Below, piece by piece: positions 34,863 to 42,166 of a stretch of 64,000 nucleotides of DNA. A program made the translations under genes and the position numbers. The DNA is from Streptomyces sp. NBC_01465 (GTDB taxonomy: Bacteria > Actinomycetota > Actinomycetes > Streptomycetales > Streptomycetaceae): NCBI RefSeq assembly GCF_036227325.1, contig NZ_CP109467.1, positions 4,712,001 to 4,776,000 on the forward strand. The letters run 5' to 3'. Within the stretch, counting starts at the first letter, position 1, and every line of letters starts with the position of its first letter. A model generated the notes under the pieces. It was not told where the DNA came from. It saw nothing but the letters and a program-made list of their open reading frames with translations, and did no database searches.

Positions 34863-35593
34863 CAGTTGTACGTACGGGAACCGAGCGCGGGGTCACCCGC
34901 CTCACGCTCGACTCCCCGCAGAACCGCAACGCGCTCTCCACCACCCTGGTCGCCGAACTGACCCAGGCGCTCAAGGCCGCGGAAGGGGACGACGACACCC
35001 GAGCCGTCGTCCTCACCCACACCGGCACCACCTTCTGCGCGGGCGCCGACCTCAAGTCGCTCCTCGACCCGGAGGCCTTCGTCGGTGTCCTCCGTACGAT
35101 CGTCGAGCACCCCAAGCCCGTCGTCGCCCGCGTCACCGGCCACGTCCGCGCCGGCGGCCTCGGCCTCCTCGCGGCCTGCGACATCTCCGTCGCGGGCCCC
35201 GAAGCCTCCTTCGCCTTCACCGAGTCCCGCCTCGGCCTCGCCCCCGCCGTGATCTCCCTCCCCGTCCTCCCGCGCATGGACCCCCGCGCGGCCGCCCGCT
35301 ACTACCTCACCGGCGAACGCTTCGACGCCGACGAAGCAGCCCGCACCGGGCTCATCACCACATCGGCCCCCGACGTCGACGCAGCCCTGGAACCCGTCCT
35401 CACCGGCCTCCGCCGAGCCTCCCCCCAGGGCCTGACCGCATCAAAATCCCTGGTCACGGCTACCATCCTGGAGAACTTCGACCGCCACACCGAAGCCCTC
35501 ACCGCCCTCTCCGCGTCCCTCTTCGCCTCACCCGACGCCCACGAGGGCGTGACGGCCTTCCTCGAACGACGGGACCCCGCATGGGTGTTGTGA
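34859..35593 (+). CDS. Enoyl-CoA hydratase/isomerase family (methylglutaconyl-CoA-hydratase-like)
   Basis: Crotonase-fold protein of 244 aa. The oxyanion-hole region is FCAGADLKSLLD and GHVRAGGLGLLAACDI; the second active-site region is FAFTESRLGLAPAVISLPVL. The GGLGLLAACDI and LGLAPAVIS motifs match 3-methylglutaconyl-CoA/isohexenylglutaconyl-CoA hydratases (LiuC/AtuE) better than the standard crotonases, which fits a carboxylase product as substrate. ATGA overlap with the ligase; the TetR start lies 13 bp inside its end. Confidence 0.9.
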   Translation: MTVVRTGTERGVTRLTLDSPQNRNALSTTLVAELTQALKAAEGDDDTRAVVLTHTGTTFCAGADLKSLLDPEAFVGVLRTIVEHPKPVVARVTGHVRAGGLGLLAACDISVAGPEASFAFTESRLGLAPAVISLPVLPRMDPRAAARYYLTGERFDADEAARTGLITTSAPDVDAALEPVLTGLRRASPQGLTASKSLVTATILENFDRHTEALTALSASLFASPDAHEGVTAFLERRDPAWVL

Positions 35594-36168
35594 CCTCCCC
35601 GAAGCAGGACCGCAGCCGCGCCACCCGCCGCCGCCTCCTGGAGGCGGCGGTCTCCTGCCTGGCCGAACACGGCTGGTCGGGGTCCACGGTGACGGTCGTG
35701 GCGGAACGTGCGGGCGTCTCCCGGGGCGCGGCCCAGCACCACTTCCCGACCCGCGAGGACCTCTTCACCGCGGCGGTCGAGTACGTCGCCGAGGAGCGCT
35801 CCACCGCCCTGCGCGCCCTGCCCTCCCAGGACAGCCGCACCGTGGTCGCGGCGATAGTCGACCTCTACACGGGCCCCCTCTTCCGCGCCGCACTCCACCT
35901 CTGGGTCGCGGCGTCGAACGAACCCCAACTCCACGCCCGTGTCACCGAATTGGAAGCAAGGGTCGGCCGCGAATCCCATCGCATCGCGGTCGAACTCCTC
36001 CACGCGGACGAGTCGACGCCCGGCGTACGCGAAACCGTCCAGGGCCTCCTCGACATGGCCCGCGGCCTCGGCCTCGCCAACCTCCTCACCGACGACACCG
36101 CCCGCCGCGACCGGGTCGTCGCCCAGTGGGCGCACCTCGTCGAGGAGTCCCTGCGCAGTAGTTCGTAG
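35581..36168 (+). CDS. TetR-family regulator at end of catabolic operon
   Basis: Regulator of 195 aa: HTH TVVAERAGVSRGAAQHHFP and an all-helical C-terminal domain with LDMARGLGLANLLTDD. Its AQHHF recognition-helix end matches TetR proteins of fatty or branched acyl-CoA degradation. Co-transcribed with, and overlapping, the hydratase gene. I infer binding to GCAAGC-AC-GCTTGC at 25681-25694, with a pathway CoA ester as inducer. Its stop codon is part of the 36162-36174 palindrome. Confidence 0.9.
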   Translation: MGVVTSPKQDRSRATRRRLLEAAVSCLAEHGWSGSTVTVVAERAGVSRGAAQHHFPTREDLFTAAVEYVAEERSTALRALPSQDSRTVVAAIVDLYTGPLFRAALHLWVAASNEPQLHARVTELEARVGRESHRIAVELLHADESTPGVRETVQGLLDMARGLGLANLLTDDTARRDRVVAQWAHLVEESLRSSS

Positions 36169-36174
36169 TACGAA
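36162..36174. promoter_or_regulatory. TTCGTA-G-TACGAA palindrome before marR-like gene
   Basis: A perfect 13-bp palindrome overlapping the TetR stop codon and ending 23 bp before the MarR ATG; the size and position fit autoregulation by the MarR protein. Confidence 0.68.
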
Positions 36175-36197
36175 ACCTTCTGCCGTACGCTGACGGA

Positions 36198-36659
36198 ATG
36201 GGGAAAAACGTGAGCGAGCGGATGGGCGTCGTCACCGCACTGGTGCGCGCCTCTTTCCTGGTGAACGCCGTGTACGCGGAATCGGGCCGGCGCTTCGGAC
36301 TCACGCCCCAGCAGGGCCAGTTGCTCTGCGTCCTGATGCCGCAGCCGTACGGAATGACCGAGCTCGGCACCATGCTGGGCCTCGCCAAGTCCAGCCTCAC
36401 CGGACTCGTCGACCGCACCGCCAAACACGGCCTCGTCCGCCGCGAACCCGACCCCCAGGACCGGCGCGCGGTCCGGGTCGCGCTCACCGACGAGGGCGCC
36501 GTGCTGGCGGAGAAGTTCTACGCCGACACCTGCCGGCGCATCGAGCTGTTGTCCGCCGGGCTCGCCGACGACGACCGCGACAAGCTGGCCGAACTGCTCG
36601 GCAGGGTCGTCGTCGACAACAAGGTGCCCGTGGTGTTCAAGGAACCGGACGAGAGCTGA
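36198..36659 (+). CDS. MarR-family regulator
   Basis: Winged-helix regulator of 153 aa: MTELGTMLGLAKSSLTGLVD is the recognition helix and DRTAKHGLVRREPDPQDRRA the wing with its DxRA signature. No cysteine sensor is evident. It stands alone between the catabolic operon and the convergent thioredoxin gene, with a 13-bp palindrome upstream. The target beyond itself is not visible. Confidence 0.92.
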   Translation: MGKNVSERMGVVTALVRASFLVNAVYAESGRRFGLTPQQGQLLCVLMPQPYGMTELGTMLGLAKSSLTGLVDRTAKHGLVRREPDPQDRRAVRVALTDEGAVLAEKFYADTCRRIELLSAGLADDDRDKLAELLGRVVVDNKVPVVFKEPDES

Positions 36660-36671
36660 GCCGAGCTCCGC

Positions 36672-37019
36672 TCAGAGCTCGACGACGTCCGACAGCTCCT
36701 CGACCAGCTTGCGCTGCGGACGCGCCCCCACCAGCGACTTCACCGGCTCGCCGCCCTGGAAGACCATCAGGGTCGGCATCGAGAGGACCCCGTACGCGGC
36801 CGGAGTCGCCGGGCTGGTGTCCACGTCCAGCTTCACGATCTTCAGCCGGCCGCCCGCTTCCTCGGCGATCCGGTCCAGCACCGGCGCGATCATCCGGCAC
36901 GGACCGCACCAGGCGGCAGTGAAGTCGACCAGGACGGGTACGTCGGAGGCCAGCACCTCCGCGTCGAATTCGGCGTCGGTGATCGTCAGGACAGAGTGCT
37001 GCGAGGTGGTCTGCGGCAT
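36672..37019 (-). CDS. trxA: Thioredoxin
   Basis: Disulfide reductase of 115 aa with the classical active site AAWCGPC (Cys38, Cys41), the cis-Pro in LSMPTLMVF, and the usual thioredoxin length. It is 13 bp downstream of a MerR-family gene, and both probably start from the palindromic MerR promoter at 37492-37511, so expression should be redox- or stress-inducible. It is not next to trxB, so it is an accessory thioredoxin rather than the trxBA pair. Confidence 0.94.
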   Translation of the reverse strand: MPQTTSQHSVLTITDAEFDAEVLASDVPVLVDFTAAWCGPCRMIAPVLDRIAEEAGGRLKIVKLDVDTSPATPAAYGVLSMPTLMVFQGGEPVKSLVGARPQRKLVEELSDVVEL

Positions 37020-37032
37020 GGGGCCGTCTCCT

Positions 37033-37449
37033 TCAGGCGTCGTACGAGGACGAGAGCGATGACGACGAGGCGAGTTCGCACCGGGGCTCCGGCGCGACCG
37101 CGGCCTCCGCCCGTACCAGTTGGGCGCCGACCTGGTCGCGTACCTCCTGCAGCCGGGCGATGACCCCGTCCAGCTCGGCGAGCTTCTTGCGGTAGACCTC
37201 CAGGGAGGCCGGGCAGGAGTCGCCCTCGGGATGGCCCGAGCGCAGGCATTCGACGAACGGACGGGTCTCCTCCAGGTCGAAACCGAAGTCCTGGAGGGTA
37301 CGGATCTGGGCCAGCAGCGCCAGATCCTCCTCGTCGTAGTCGCGGTAACCGTTGGTGCCACGGCGGGCGGGCAGCAGACCGCGCGACTCGTAGTAGCGCA
37401 GCGTGCGGGTCGTCATGCCCGCACGGTCGGCCAGTTCTCCGATACGCAT
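37033..37449 (-). CDS. MerR-family regulator upstream of thioredoxin
   Basis: Regulator of 138 aa. The N-terminal HTH is MRIGELADRAGMTTRTLRYY followed by ESRGLLPARRGTNGYRDYDE, then the dimerisation coiled coil. Cysteines in FVECLRSGHPEGDSCPAS and the C-terminal EPRCELAS could sense metal or thiol stress. A Ser-rich tail (SSSSLSSS) ends the protein. Divergence from nothing and closeness to trxA point to a redox-responsive operon activated at the CCTTGACG-N4-CGTCAAGG promoter. Confidence 0.91.
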   Translation of the reverse strand: MRIGELADRAGMTTRTLRYYESRGLLPARRGTNGYRDYDEEDLALLAQIRTLQDFGFDLEETRPFVECLRSGHPEGDSCPASLEVYRKKLAELDGVIARLQEVRDQVGAQLVRAEAAVAPEPRCELASSSSLSSSYDA

Positions 37450-37491
37450 GGTCCGTGCCCGCCCTTCTGTGTCGTCACGTACGAACGTAGA

Positions 37492-37511
37492 CCTTGACGC
37501 CGACGTCAAGG
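37492..37511 (-). promoter_or_regulatory. MerR-type dyad promoter element
   Basis: CCTTGACG-CCGA-CGTCAAGG is a perfect 8+4+8 inverted repeat 43 bp upstream of the MerR start. On the gene strand it supplies a TTGACG -35, as expected where a MerR protein underwinds a long spacer. A good -10 is less clear. Confidence 0.72.
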
Positions 37512-37520
37512 CCAGCCCTT

Positions 37521-38621
37521 CTAGTGTGCGATGTCGCCGTACCCCTCGATGTCGCGCGGGTCCCGCGACCCCGGGCCGATGTACCGCGCGGACGGCCGCA
37601 CGAGCCGCCCGGTGCGCTTCTGCTCCAGGATGTGCGCCGACCACCCAGCTGTACGCGCACACGTGAACATGGACGTGAACATGTGCGCCGGGACCTCGGC
37701 GAAGTCGAGCACGATCGCCGCCCAGAACTCCACGTTCGTGGCCAGCACCCGGTCGGGCCGGCGCGCGTGCAGCTCGTCCAGCGCCGCCTTCTCCAGGGCC
37801 TCGGCGACCTCGAAGCGCGGGGCGCCGAGTTCCTTGGCCGTACGACGGAGAACGCGCGCCCGCGGGTCTTCGGCGCGGTACACACGGTGCCCGAAGCCCA
37901 TGAGCCGCTCGCCCTTGTCGAGGGCCTGCTTCACGTACGCGGTCGCGTCCCCGGTCCGCTCGATCTCCTCGATCATGCCGAGGACGCGGGAGGGCGCACC
38001 GCCGTGCAGCGGGCCGGACATGGCGCCGACGGCACCGGACAGGGCGGCGGACACATCCGCACCCGTCGAGGCGATGACGCGCGCGGTGAAGGTGGAGGCG
38101 TTCATGCCGTGCTCGGCGGCGGACGTCCAGTACGCGTCGACGGCCTGCACGTGCTTGGGGTCGGGCTCGCCGCGCCACCGGATCATGAACCGCTCGACGA
38201 CGGACTGCGCCTTGTCGATCTCGCGCTGCGGGACCATCGGGTGGCCCTGACCGCGGGCCGACTGGGCGACGTACGAGAGAGCCATGACAGCGGCCCGCGC
38301 CAGATTGTCGCGGGCCGTCTTCTCGTCGATGTCGAGGAGCGGTTTCAGCCCCCAGACGGGCGCGAGCATGGCGAGCGCGGACTGCACGTCGACGCGGATG
38401 TCACCGGAGTGGACGGGGATGGGGAAGGGCTCGGCGGGCGGCAGGCCGGGGTTGAACGCGCCGTCGACCAGCAGCCCCCAGACATTGCCGAAGGAGACGT
38501 GACCGACCAGGTCCTCGATGTCGACGCCCCGATAACGGAGCGCGCCACCCTCCTTGTCGGGCTCGGCGATCTCCGTCTCGAAGGCGACGACGCCTTCAAG
38601 GCCAGGTACGAAGTCGGACAT
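37521..38621 (-). CDS. Citrate synthase (second, CitA type)
   Basis: Enzyme of 366 aa condensing acetyl-CoA and oxaloacetate (or propionyl-CoA for methylcitrate). Catalytic and substrate residues lie in MSGPLHGGAPSRVL (His), MGFGHRVYRAEDPRA (His, Arg) and LDFAEVPAHMFTSM (Asp). It is the short type-I-like form (about 370 aa) found as an extra citrate synthase in Streptomyces. ATG 38621 follows GAGGAG at proper distance. It diverges from pdxH. Confidence 0.92.
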   Translation of the reverse strand: MSDFVPGLEGVVAFETEIAEPDKEGGALRYRGVDIEDLVGHVSFGNVWGLLVDGAFNPGLPPAEPFPIPVHSGDIRVDVQSALAMLAPVWGLKPLLDIDEKTARDNLARAAVMALSYVAQSARGQGHPMVPQREIDKAQSVVERFMIRWRGEPDPKHVQAVDAYWTSAAEHGMNASTFTARVIASTGADVSAALSGAVGAMSGPLHGGAPSRVLGMIEEIERTGDATAYVKQALDKGERLMGFGHRVYRAEDPRARVLRRTAKELGAPRFEVAEALEKAALDELHARRPDRVLATNVEFWAAIVLDFAEVPAHMFTSMFTCARTAGWSAHILEQKRTGRLVRPSARYIGPGSRDPRDIEGYGDIAH

Positions 38622-38839
38622 CAGGCGGCTCCTCATGATGCGTGCGACAGACAGATGGGAAGGGGTGTACGGGGTGTGGGGTCACCCCGGTCATGCCCCG
38701 TGCGGCGGGTGGTCACCCCACCGCTTTCGTCAGAAGGCCACAGTGGCCCGACGCAGAGTTTGGCGGTTCCGGACGGGTGCGGGGAAGCGTGACATCCGGC
38801 ACACGCCGGGTTTTGACGGGACTGCGGCAGGATGACCCC

Positions 38840-39490
38840 GTGCCGAACGATCTCGATCCCGCCGCCATGCGCGAGCAGTACCGCACCACCGTCCTCGCGG
38901 AGACGGACCTGTCCCGGACCCCCATGGACCAGTTCGCGCGCTGGTTCAAGGAGTCGGTCGCGGCCGGCCTCCACGAACCGAATGCGATGGTCGTCGCGAC
39001 GGCGACGCCGGACGGCCGCCCGTCCTCCCGCACGGTCCTCCTGAAGAAGTACGACGAGGCCGGCTTCGTCTTCTTCACCAACTACGCGTCCCGCAAAGGC
39101 CGCGAACTGACCGCCAACCCCCACCTCTCCCTCCTCTTCCCCTGGCACCAGATCGCCCGCCAGGTCATCGTCACCGGCACGGCATCGCGCATCCCGCGCG
39201 AGGAAACGGCCGCGTACTTCCACAGCAGGCCGCACGGGTCGCAGCTGGGGGCGTGGGCGAGCGCGCAGTCGACGGTGATCGGTTCGCGCGAGGAACTGAC
39301 GTCACGCTACGAGGAGTTGGAAGCCCAATACCCCGAGGGCAGCGAGGTCCCGGTCCCGGACGGCTGGGGCGGCTTCCGGGTCGTACCCGAAGCGGTGGAG
39401 TTCTGGCAGGGCCACGAGAACCGCCTGCACGACCGTCTGCGGTACGTGAGCGAGGGCGAAGGGTGGCGCGTCGAGCGTCTCTGCCCCTGA
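38840..39490 (+). CDS. pdxH: Pyridoxamine 5'-phosphate oxidase
   Basis: FMN enzyme of 216 aa oxidising pyridoxine/pyridoxamine phosphate to pyridoxal phosphate. Diagnostic segments are [19 protein letters not shown] (FMN), [16 protein letters not shown] and the C-terminal [18 protein letters not shown] 38840 with GCAGGA upstream gives the family length; an earlier frame extension lacks support. It diverges from the citrate synthase gene. Two short palindromes with a TTTT follow the stop. Confidence 0.94.
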   Translation: MPNDLDPAAMREQYRTTVLAETDLSRTPMDQFARWFKESVAAGLHEPNAMVVATATPDGRPSSRTVLLKKYDEAGFVFFTNYASRKGRELTANPHLSLLFPWHQIARQVIVTGTASRIPREETAAYFHSRPHGSQLGAWASAQSTVIGSREELTSRYEELEAQYPEGSEVPVPDGWGGFRVVPEAVEFWQGHENRLHDRLRYVSEGEGWRVERLCP

Positions 39491-39510
39491 ACAGCCCCCG
39501 GACATGCAGA

Positions 39511-39545
39511 AACCCGCGGGTTCTTTTCCTCTTCCCGGGAAGAGG
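39511..39545 (+). terminator. Palindromes and T-run after pdxH
   Basis: AACCCGCGGGTT (39511-39522) is followed by CTTTT and an 18-bp perfect palindrome CCTCTTCCCGGGAAGAGG (39528-39545). ACCCGCGGGT recurs at 39569-39578. Likely transcription end for pdxH and possibly for the minus-strand sORF transcript. Confidence 0.6.
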
Positions 39546-39620
39546 AGCCGGACGGACGATACCGGCGAACCCGCGGGTCGGTGACTGCGTGGTATTACGG
39601 CCGACGGTCTGTTGTCGGCG

Positions 39621-39636
39621 CTGCACCGAAGTGCAG
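39621..39636 (-). promoter_or_regulatory. cUUCGg hairpin downstream of sORF
   Basis: On the minus strand CTGCAC-TTCG-GTGCAG folds into a 6-bp stem with an extra-stable C(UUCG)G tetraloop. ACGGCC/GGCCGT arms (39597-39602, 39649-39654) enclose it. Confidence 0.55.
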
Positions 39637-39653
39637 TGGTGCGCGACGGGCCG

Positions 39654-39692
39654 TCAGCCCGCAGCCACCTCGCTGGTCCGATAAGAAATCAC
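39654..39692 (-). CDS. Candidate 12-codon sORF with very strong Shine-Dalgarno
   Basis: GTG start, then ISYRTSEVAAG and TGA. The preceding 15 nt on the minus strand (39698-39712) match the full anti-Shine-Dalgarno tail of 16S rRNA, GAAAGGAGGTGATCC, with 11 nt from AGGAGG to GTG. A promoter with TTGTGG, a 17-bp spacer and TAGTGT lies 34 bp upstream. The peptide is soluble and has no run of one amino acid that would mark an ordinary attenuator. No larger minus-strand gene follows before pdxH (opposite strand), so it would be a stand-alone sORF/sRNA. I do not recognise it. Confidence 0.5.
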   Translation of the reverse strand: MISYRTSEVAAG

Positions 39693-39711
39693 TTCTCGGA
39701 TCACCTCCTTT

Positions 39712-39797
39712 CGAACGTGACGCCCACACTAGGCACGCCTCCTCCGTCCCACAACCAATTAATTTGGCAAAGGGCGATGTGGGCTGGGTCACGTTCG
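39712..39797. promoter_or_regulatory. Widely spaced CGAACGTGAC inverted repeat
   Basis: CGAACGTGAC (39712-39721) and GTCACGTTCG (39788-39797) are exact complements; both are followed inward, after 1 or 4 nt, by CCCACA/TGTGGG. They bracket the minus-strand promoter and lie upstream of the PAS gene, so they may be two operators for one dimeric regulator. Confidence 0.5.
39726..39754 (-). promoter_or_regulatory. Sigma-HrdB-like promoter for the sORF transcript
   Basis: Minus-strand -35 TTGTGG (39749-39754), a 17-bp spacer, and -10 TAGTGT (39726-39731). The predicted start is near 39719, giving a leader of about 27 nt before the sORF. Confidence 0.55.
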
Positions 39798-39843
39798 CGT
39801 TGAATGATCGGGTAGACGGACACGTCCTGCACAGGGGGTCAGG

Positions 39844-41172
39844 ATGAGTGCTTCCCGGATCGAGCAGCCCGAGCACGAACACGAGCAGCCCACCAGCGAT
39901 CTTCTCGCCGCGCTGCTCGACGGCATGGACGCGGCGCTCTGCGCCTTCGACGCCGATGGCGTCATCACCCACTGGAACCGTGAGGCCGAGCGCATTCTCG
40001 GCTGGTCGCCCGAAGAGGCCGTCGGGCAAAGGGGGTTCGCGGGGTGGGCCGTGCGTACCGCCGATGCCGACGAGGTGCAGGGGCGGCTCATGGCCGTGAT
40101 GGGGCTGCCGGGGCGGCAGGTGCATGAGTTCGCGTTGTTGCGGAAGGACGGGGGGCGGGTTCTCGTACGGATGCAGTCCGCCGGGGTGCGTGCTGCCGAC
40201 GGGAAACCGGCCGGGGTCTACTGCGCGTTCAGTGAGGTGCATGCCCAGATCGATCTGGAGCGGGCCATCGCGTTGAGCGAGGCGTTGTTCGAGGACGCGT
40301 CCTGGGGTGTCGTGCTTGTTGATGTGGATCTGCGGCCCACCGTCGTCAACGCCCATGCTGCGCGCGCTCTTTCGGCCGGGCGGTCCACTCTGCTCGGGCG
40401 GCCGCTCGGTGAGTTGATCGTGCAGGGCGTGGATGAGCTGGAGGGGGCTCTTCATCACGTGCTGGCGGAGGGCGCTCTGCCTGCTCCCGCCGAGATCTGG
40501 GTGACGCTGCGGACTGCCGAGGGGGTGCGGCGGCGGTGCTGGCGGTGCGGGTTTCTGCGGCTGGCCTCGCCGTTGGCGGAGGAGCCTGTGCCGCTGGGGG
40601 TCGGGTGGCTTTTTCAGGACGTCACCGAGTCCAAGGAGGCCGCGCAGGAGGCGGCCCGGCTGCGGTTCCGGGCCAATCAGTTGCACCGGGCCTCGCATGC
40701 GGCCGCCGAGTGCGAGGACCCCATGGAGGCTGCGGCCTCGTATCTGGATTACGCGCTCGCCGGGTTCGCCGACCATGCGCTGATCGATCTGATTCCGGTG
40801 GGGAGCACGAAGCTCGTACGGGCGGCCGCGACGCCGGCCCCGGAGCCCGGGCCGACCCTTCCGAACGTCTCGGGGGTTCCGCTGCGGTACGCGGCCGGGC
40901 ACCCGGCGCTGCAGGCCGTGGAGCGTATCGGGGCGGTCCGGGCCAGTTGTGCGCCTGGGGATGCTGATTGGGCTGCTGATCGGTTGTGGCCGGCCGGGAC
41001 CGTGCATGCGTTGAGTGTGGTGCTGCGCAGTCGGGGGCTGACGTTGGGTGCGGTGTCGTTCCTGCGCGGGTCGTCGCGGGCCGCCTTCGAGCGGCCCGAT
41101 GCGGTGTACGCGGAGAGCGTGGCGGTGCGGATCGCGGCCGCCGTGGATCTGGCGCGGGCGCTCGGGGGTTAG
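39844..41172 (+). CDS. PAS/GAF sensor protein without output domain
   Basis: Cytoplasmic protein of 442 aa. A first PAS domain (MDAALCAFDADGVITHWN through VYCAFSEVH), a second PAS-like domain (ASWGVVLVDVDLRPTVVNAH...), a short helix and a C-terminal GAF-like domain (ALIDLIPVGSTKLVRAAATP...). Relatives usually end in a SpoIIE/PP2C phosphatase or kinase; here the protein stops after GAF, so it should act through a partner. ATG 39844 follows CAGGGGGTCAGG. It lies beside the structured 39.5-39.8 kb region. Confidence 0.82.
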   Translation: MSASRIEQPEHEHEQPTSDLLAALLDGMDAALCAFDADGVITHWNREAERILGWSPEEAVGQRGFAGWAVRTADADEVQGRLMAVMGLPGRQVHEFALLRKDGGRVLVRMQSAGVRAADGKPAGVYCAFSEVHAQIDLERAIALSEALFEDASWGVVLVDVDLRPTVVNAHAARALSAGRSTLLGRPLGELIVQGVDELEGALHHVLAEGALPAPAEIWVTLRTAEGVRRRCWRCGFLRLASPLAEEPVPLGVGWLFQDVTESKEAAQEAARLRFRANQLHRASHAAAECEDPMEAAASYLDYALAGFADHALIDLIPVGSTKLVRAAATPAPEPGPTLPNVSGVPLRYAAGHPALQAVERIGAVRASCAPGDADWAADRLWPAGTVHALSVVLRSRGLTLGAVSFLRGSSRAAFERPDAVYAESVAVRIAAAVDLARALGG

Positions 41173-41738
41173 CCGGCCGCGTGGAGCGAGACCAGCAACC
41201 GCCATGTCTGTGCGGCCAGTTGGGGTGGTTCGCCCGGGACCTGGCCGTGCACCCAGGCCGCGAGGACCCCGGTGAAGGCTCCTGCGACGGCGCAGGCGAT
41301 GGCCTCGTCGGCGGTTCCGCCGGGGAGTCTGGTGCGGCGTTCGTGGAGGCTGCGTTCCATCAGCTCGGTGTGCAGGAGTTCGCCGAGTGGTCCGCCGCCG
41401 CCCGGGCGCAGCAGGCTGCGGTAGATGCCGGCTCGCTTCCGTACGGAGGCGAAGAGGGAGGTCAGTTCGGCGGGCGGGTGGTCCGGGCCCGGCAGGGTCT
41501 TCCAGGCGTGCAGGGCTTCGATCGCGTCCCGTACGAGCGTGGCGCAGGCGTCCACGGCGAGGGCGTGGAGGTCCTCGTAGTGGAGGTAGAAGGTGGCCCG
41601 GCCGACGCCCGCCCGCCGTACGACTTCCGAGACGCTCACCTGTTCCAGCGGCTGGTCCTCGCAGGCGGTGAGCAGGGTCTCGCGCAGGCGGGCGCGGGTG
41701 CGGAGGCCGCGGGGGTCGGTGGCCGAGGGCGGGGTCAA
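41169..41738 (-). CDS. TetR-family regulator, TTG start coupled to DUF1304 gene
   Basis: Regulator of 189 aa with HTH SEVVRRAGVGRATFYLHYED and a TetR C-terminal domain. The TTG codon at 41738-41736 overlaps the TGA stop of the DUF1304 gene (TTGA), and no better start exists in the frame, so translation is probably coupled. Its 3' end overlaps the convergent PAS gene by 4 bp. It likely represses the DUF1304-TetR operon. Confidence 0.86.
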   Translation of the reverse strand: MTPPSATDPRGLRTRARLRETLLTACEDQPLEQVSVSEVVRRAGVGRATFYLHYEDLHALAVDACATLVRDAIEALHAWKTLPGPDHPPAELTSLFASVRKRAGIYRSLLRPGGGGPLGELLHTELMERSLHERRTRLPGGTADEAIACAVAGAFTGVLAAWVHGQVPGEPPQLAAQTWRLLVSLHAAG

Positions 41739-42106
41739 TGTGCGGCCAGGACCAGGGCGAGGGCGGCCGCGGCGGGCAGGAACTGCACGTAGAGGATCTT
41801 CCTGCCGGCCGTGGCGGCTCCGTACAGTCCGGCGACGATCACGCAGGCCAGGAAGAAGACCTGGGTCTGGAAGCGGACCGGGTCCGAGGCGATGAGCGAC
41901 CAGATGAGGCCGGCGGCCAGGAAGCCGTTGTAGAGGCCCTGGTTGGCGGCGAGCGCCTTGGTGTCGCGGGCGAATTCGGGCTTCAGGCCGAAGGCCTTCT
42001 GGCCGCGGGGGGTGGTCCACAGGAACATTTCCAGGACCAGGATGTAGAGGTGGATCAGGGCTACGAGCCCGACCAGGATCTGGGCTGCGGTGTGCACAGC
42101 GGTCAC
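41735..42106 (-). CDS. DUF1304 membrane protein
   Basis: Small integral membrane protein of 123 aa with four helices. The first (AQILVGLVALIHLYILVLEM) and the segment FLWTTPRGQKAFGL...ALAANQGLYNGFLAAGL are characteristic of DUF1304. The function is unknown; it is frequently co-encoded with TetR or MarR regulators. First gene of a two-gene operon with the TetR gene. Confidence 0.92.
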   Translation of the reverse strand: MTAVHTAAQILVGLVALIHLYILVLEMFLWTTPRGQKAFGLKPEFARDTKALAANQGLYNGFLAAGLIWSLIASDPVRFQTQVFFLACVIVAGLYGAATAGRKILYVQFLPAAAALALVLAAH

Positions 42107-42166
42107 TTCCTTCCGGCTTCCTGGACAACTGTACGGGAAGTCGGGAGGGAGTGCGCGGCGGCGTTG

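Larger units (their letters stand above)
39491..39843. other. Structured intergenic region between pdxH and PAS gene
   Basis: A 353-bp region without a large gene but dense in structure: three short palindromes after pdxH, a minus-strand promoter with a 12-codon sORF and an exceptionally long Shine-Dalgarno, a cTTCGg hairpin, and two CGAACGTGAC arms in inverted orientation. Individual elements are listed separately. Confidence 0.75.

Noticed and set aside
37033..38178. Long minus-strand frame joining MerR with sequence opposite the citrate synthase
   Set aside because: The upstream part is an Arg/Ala-rich shadow of the citrate synthase gene; the MerR protein starts naturally at ATG 37449.
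39698..39712. Match to the 3' end of 16S rRNA on the plus strand
   Set aside because: Only the 15-nt anti-SD segment matches; flanking bases do not, so it is a Shine-Dalgarno on the other strand and not an rRNA remnant.
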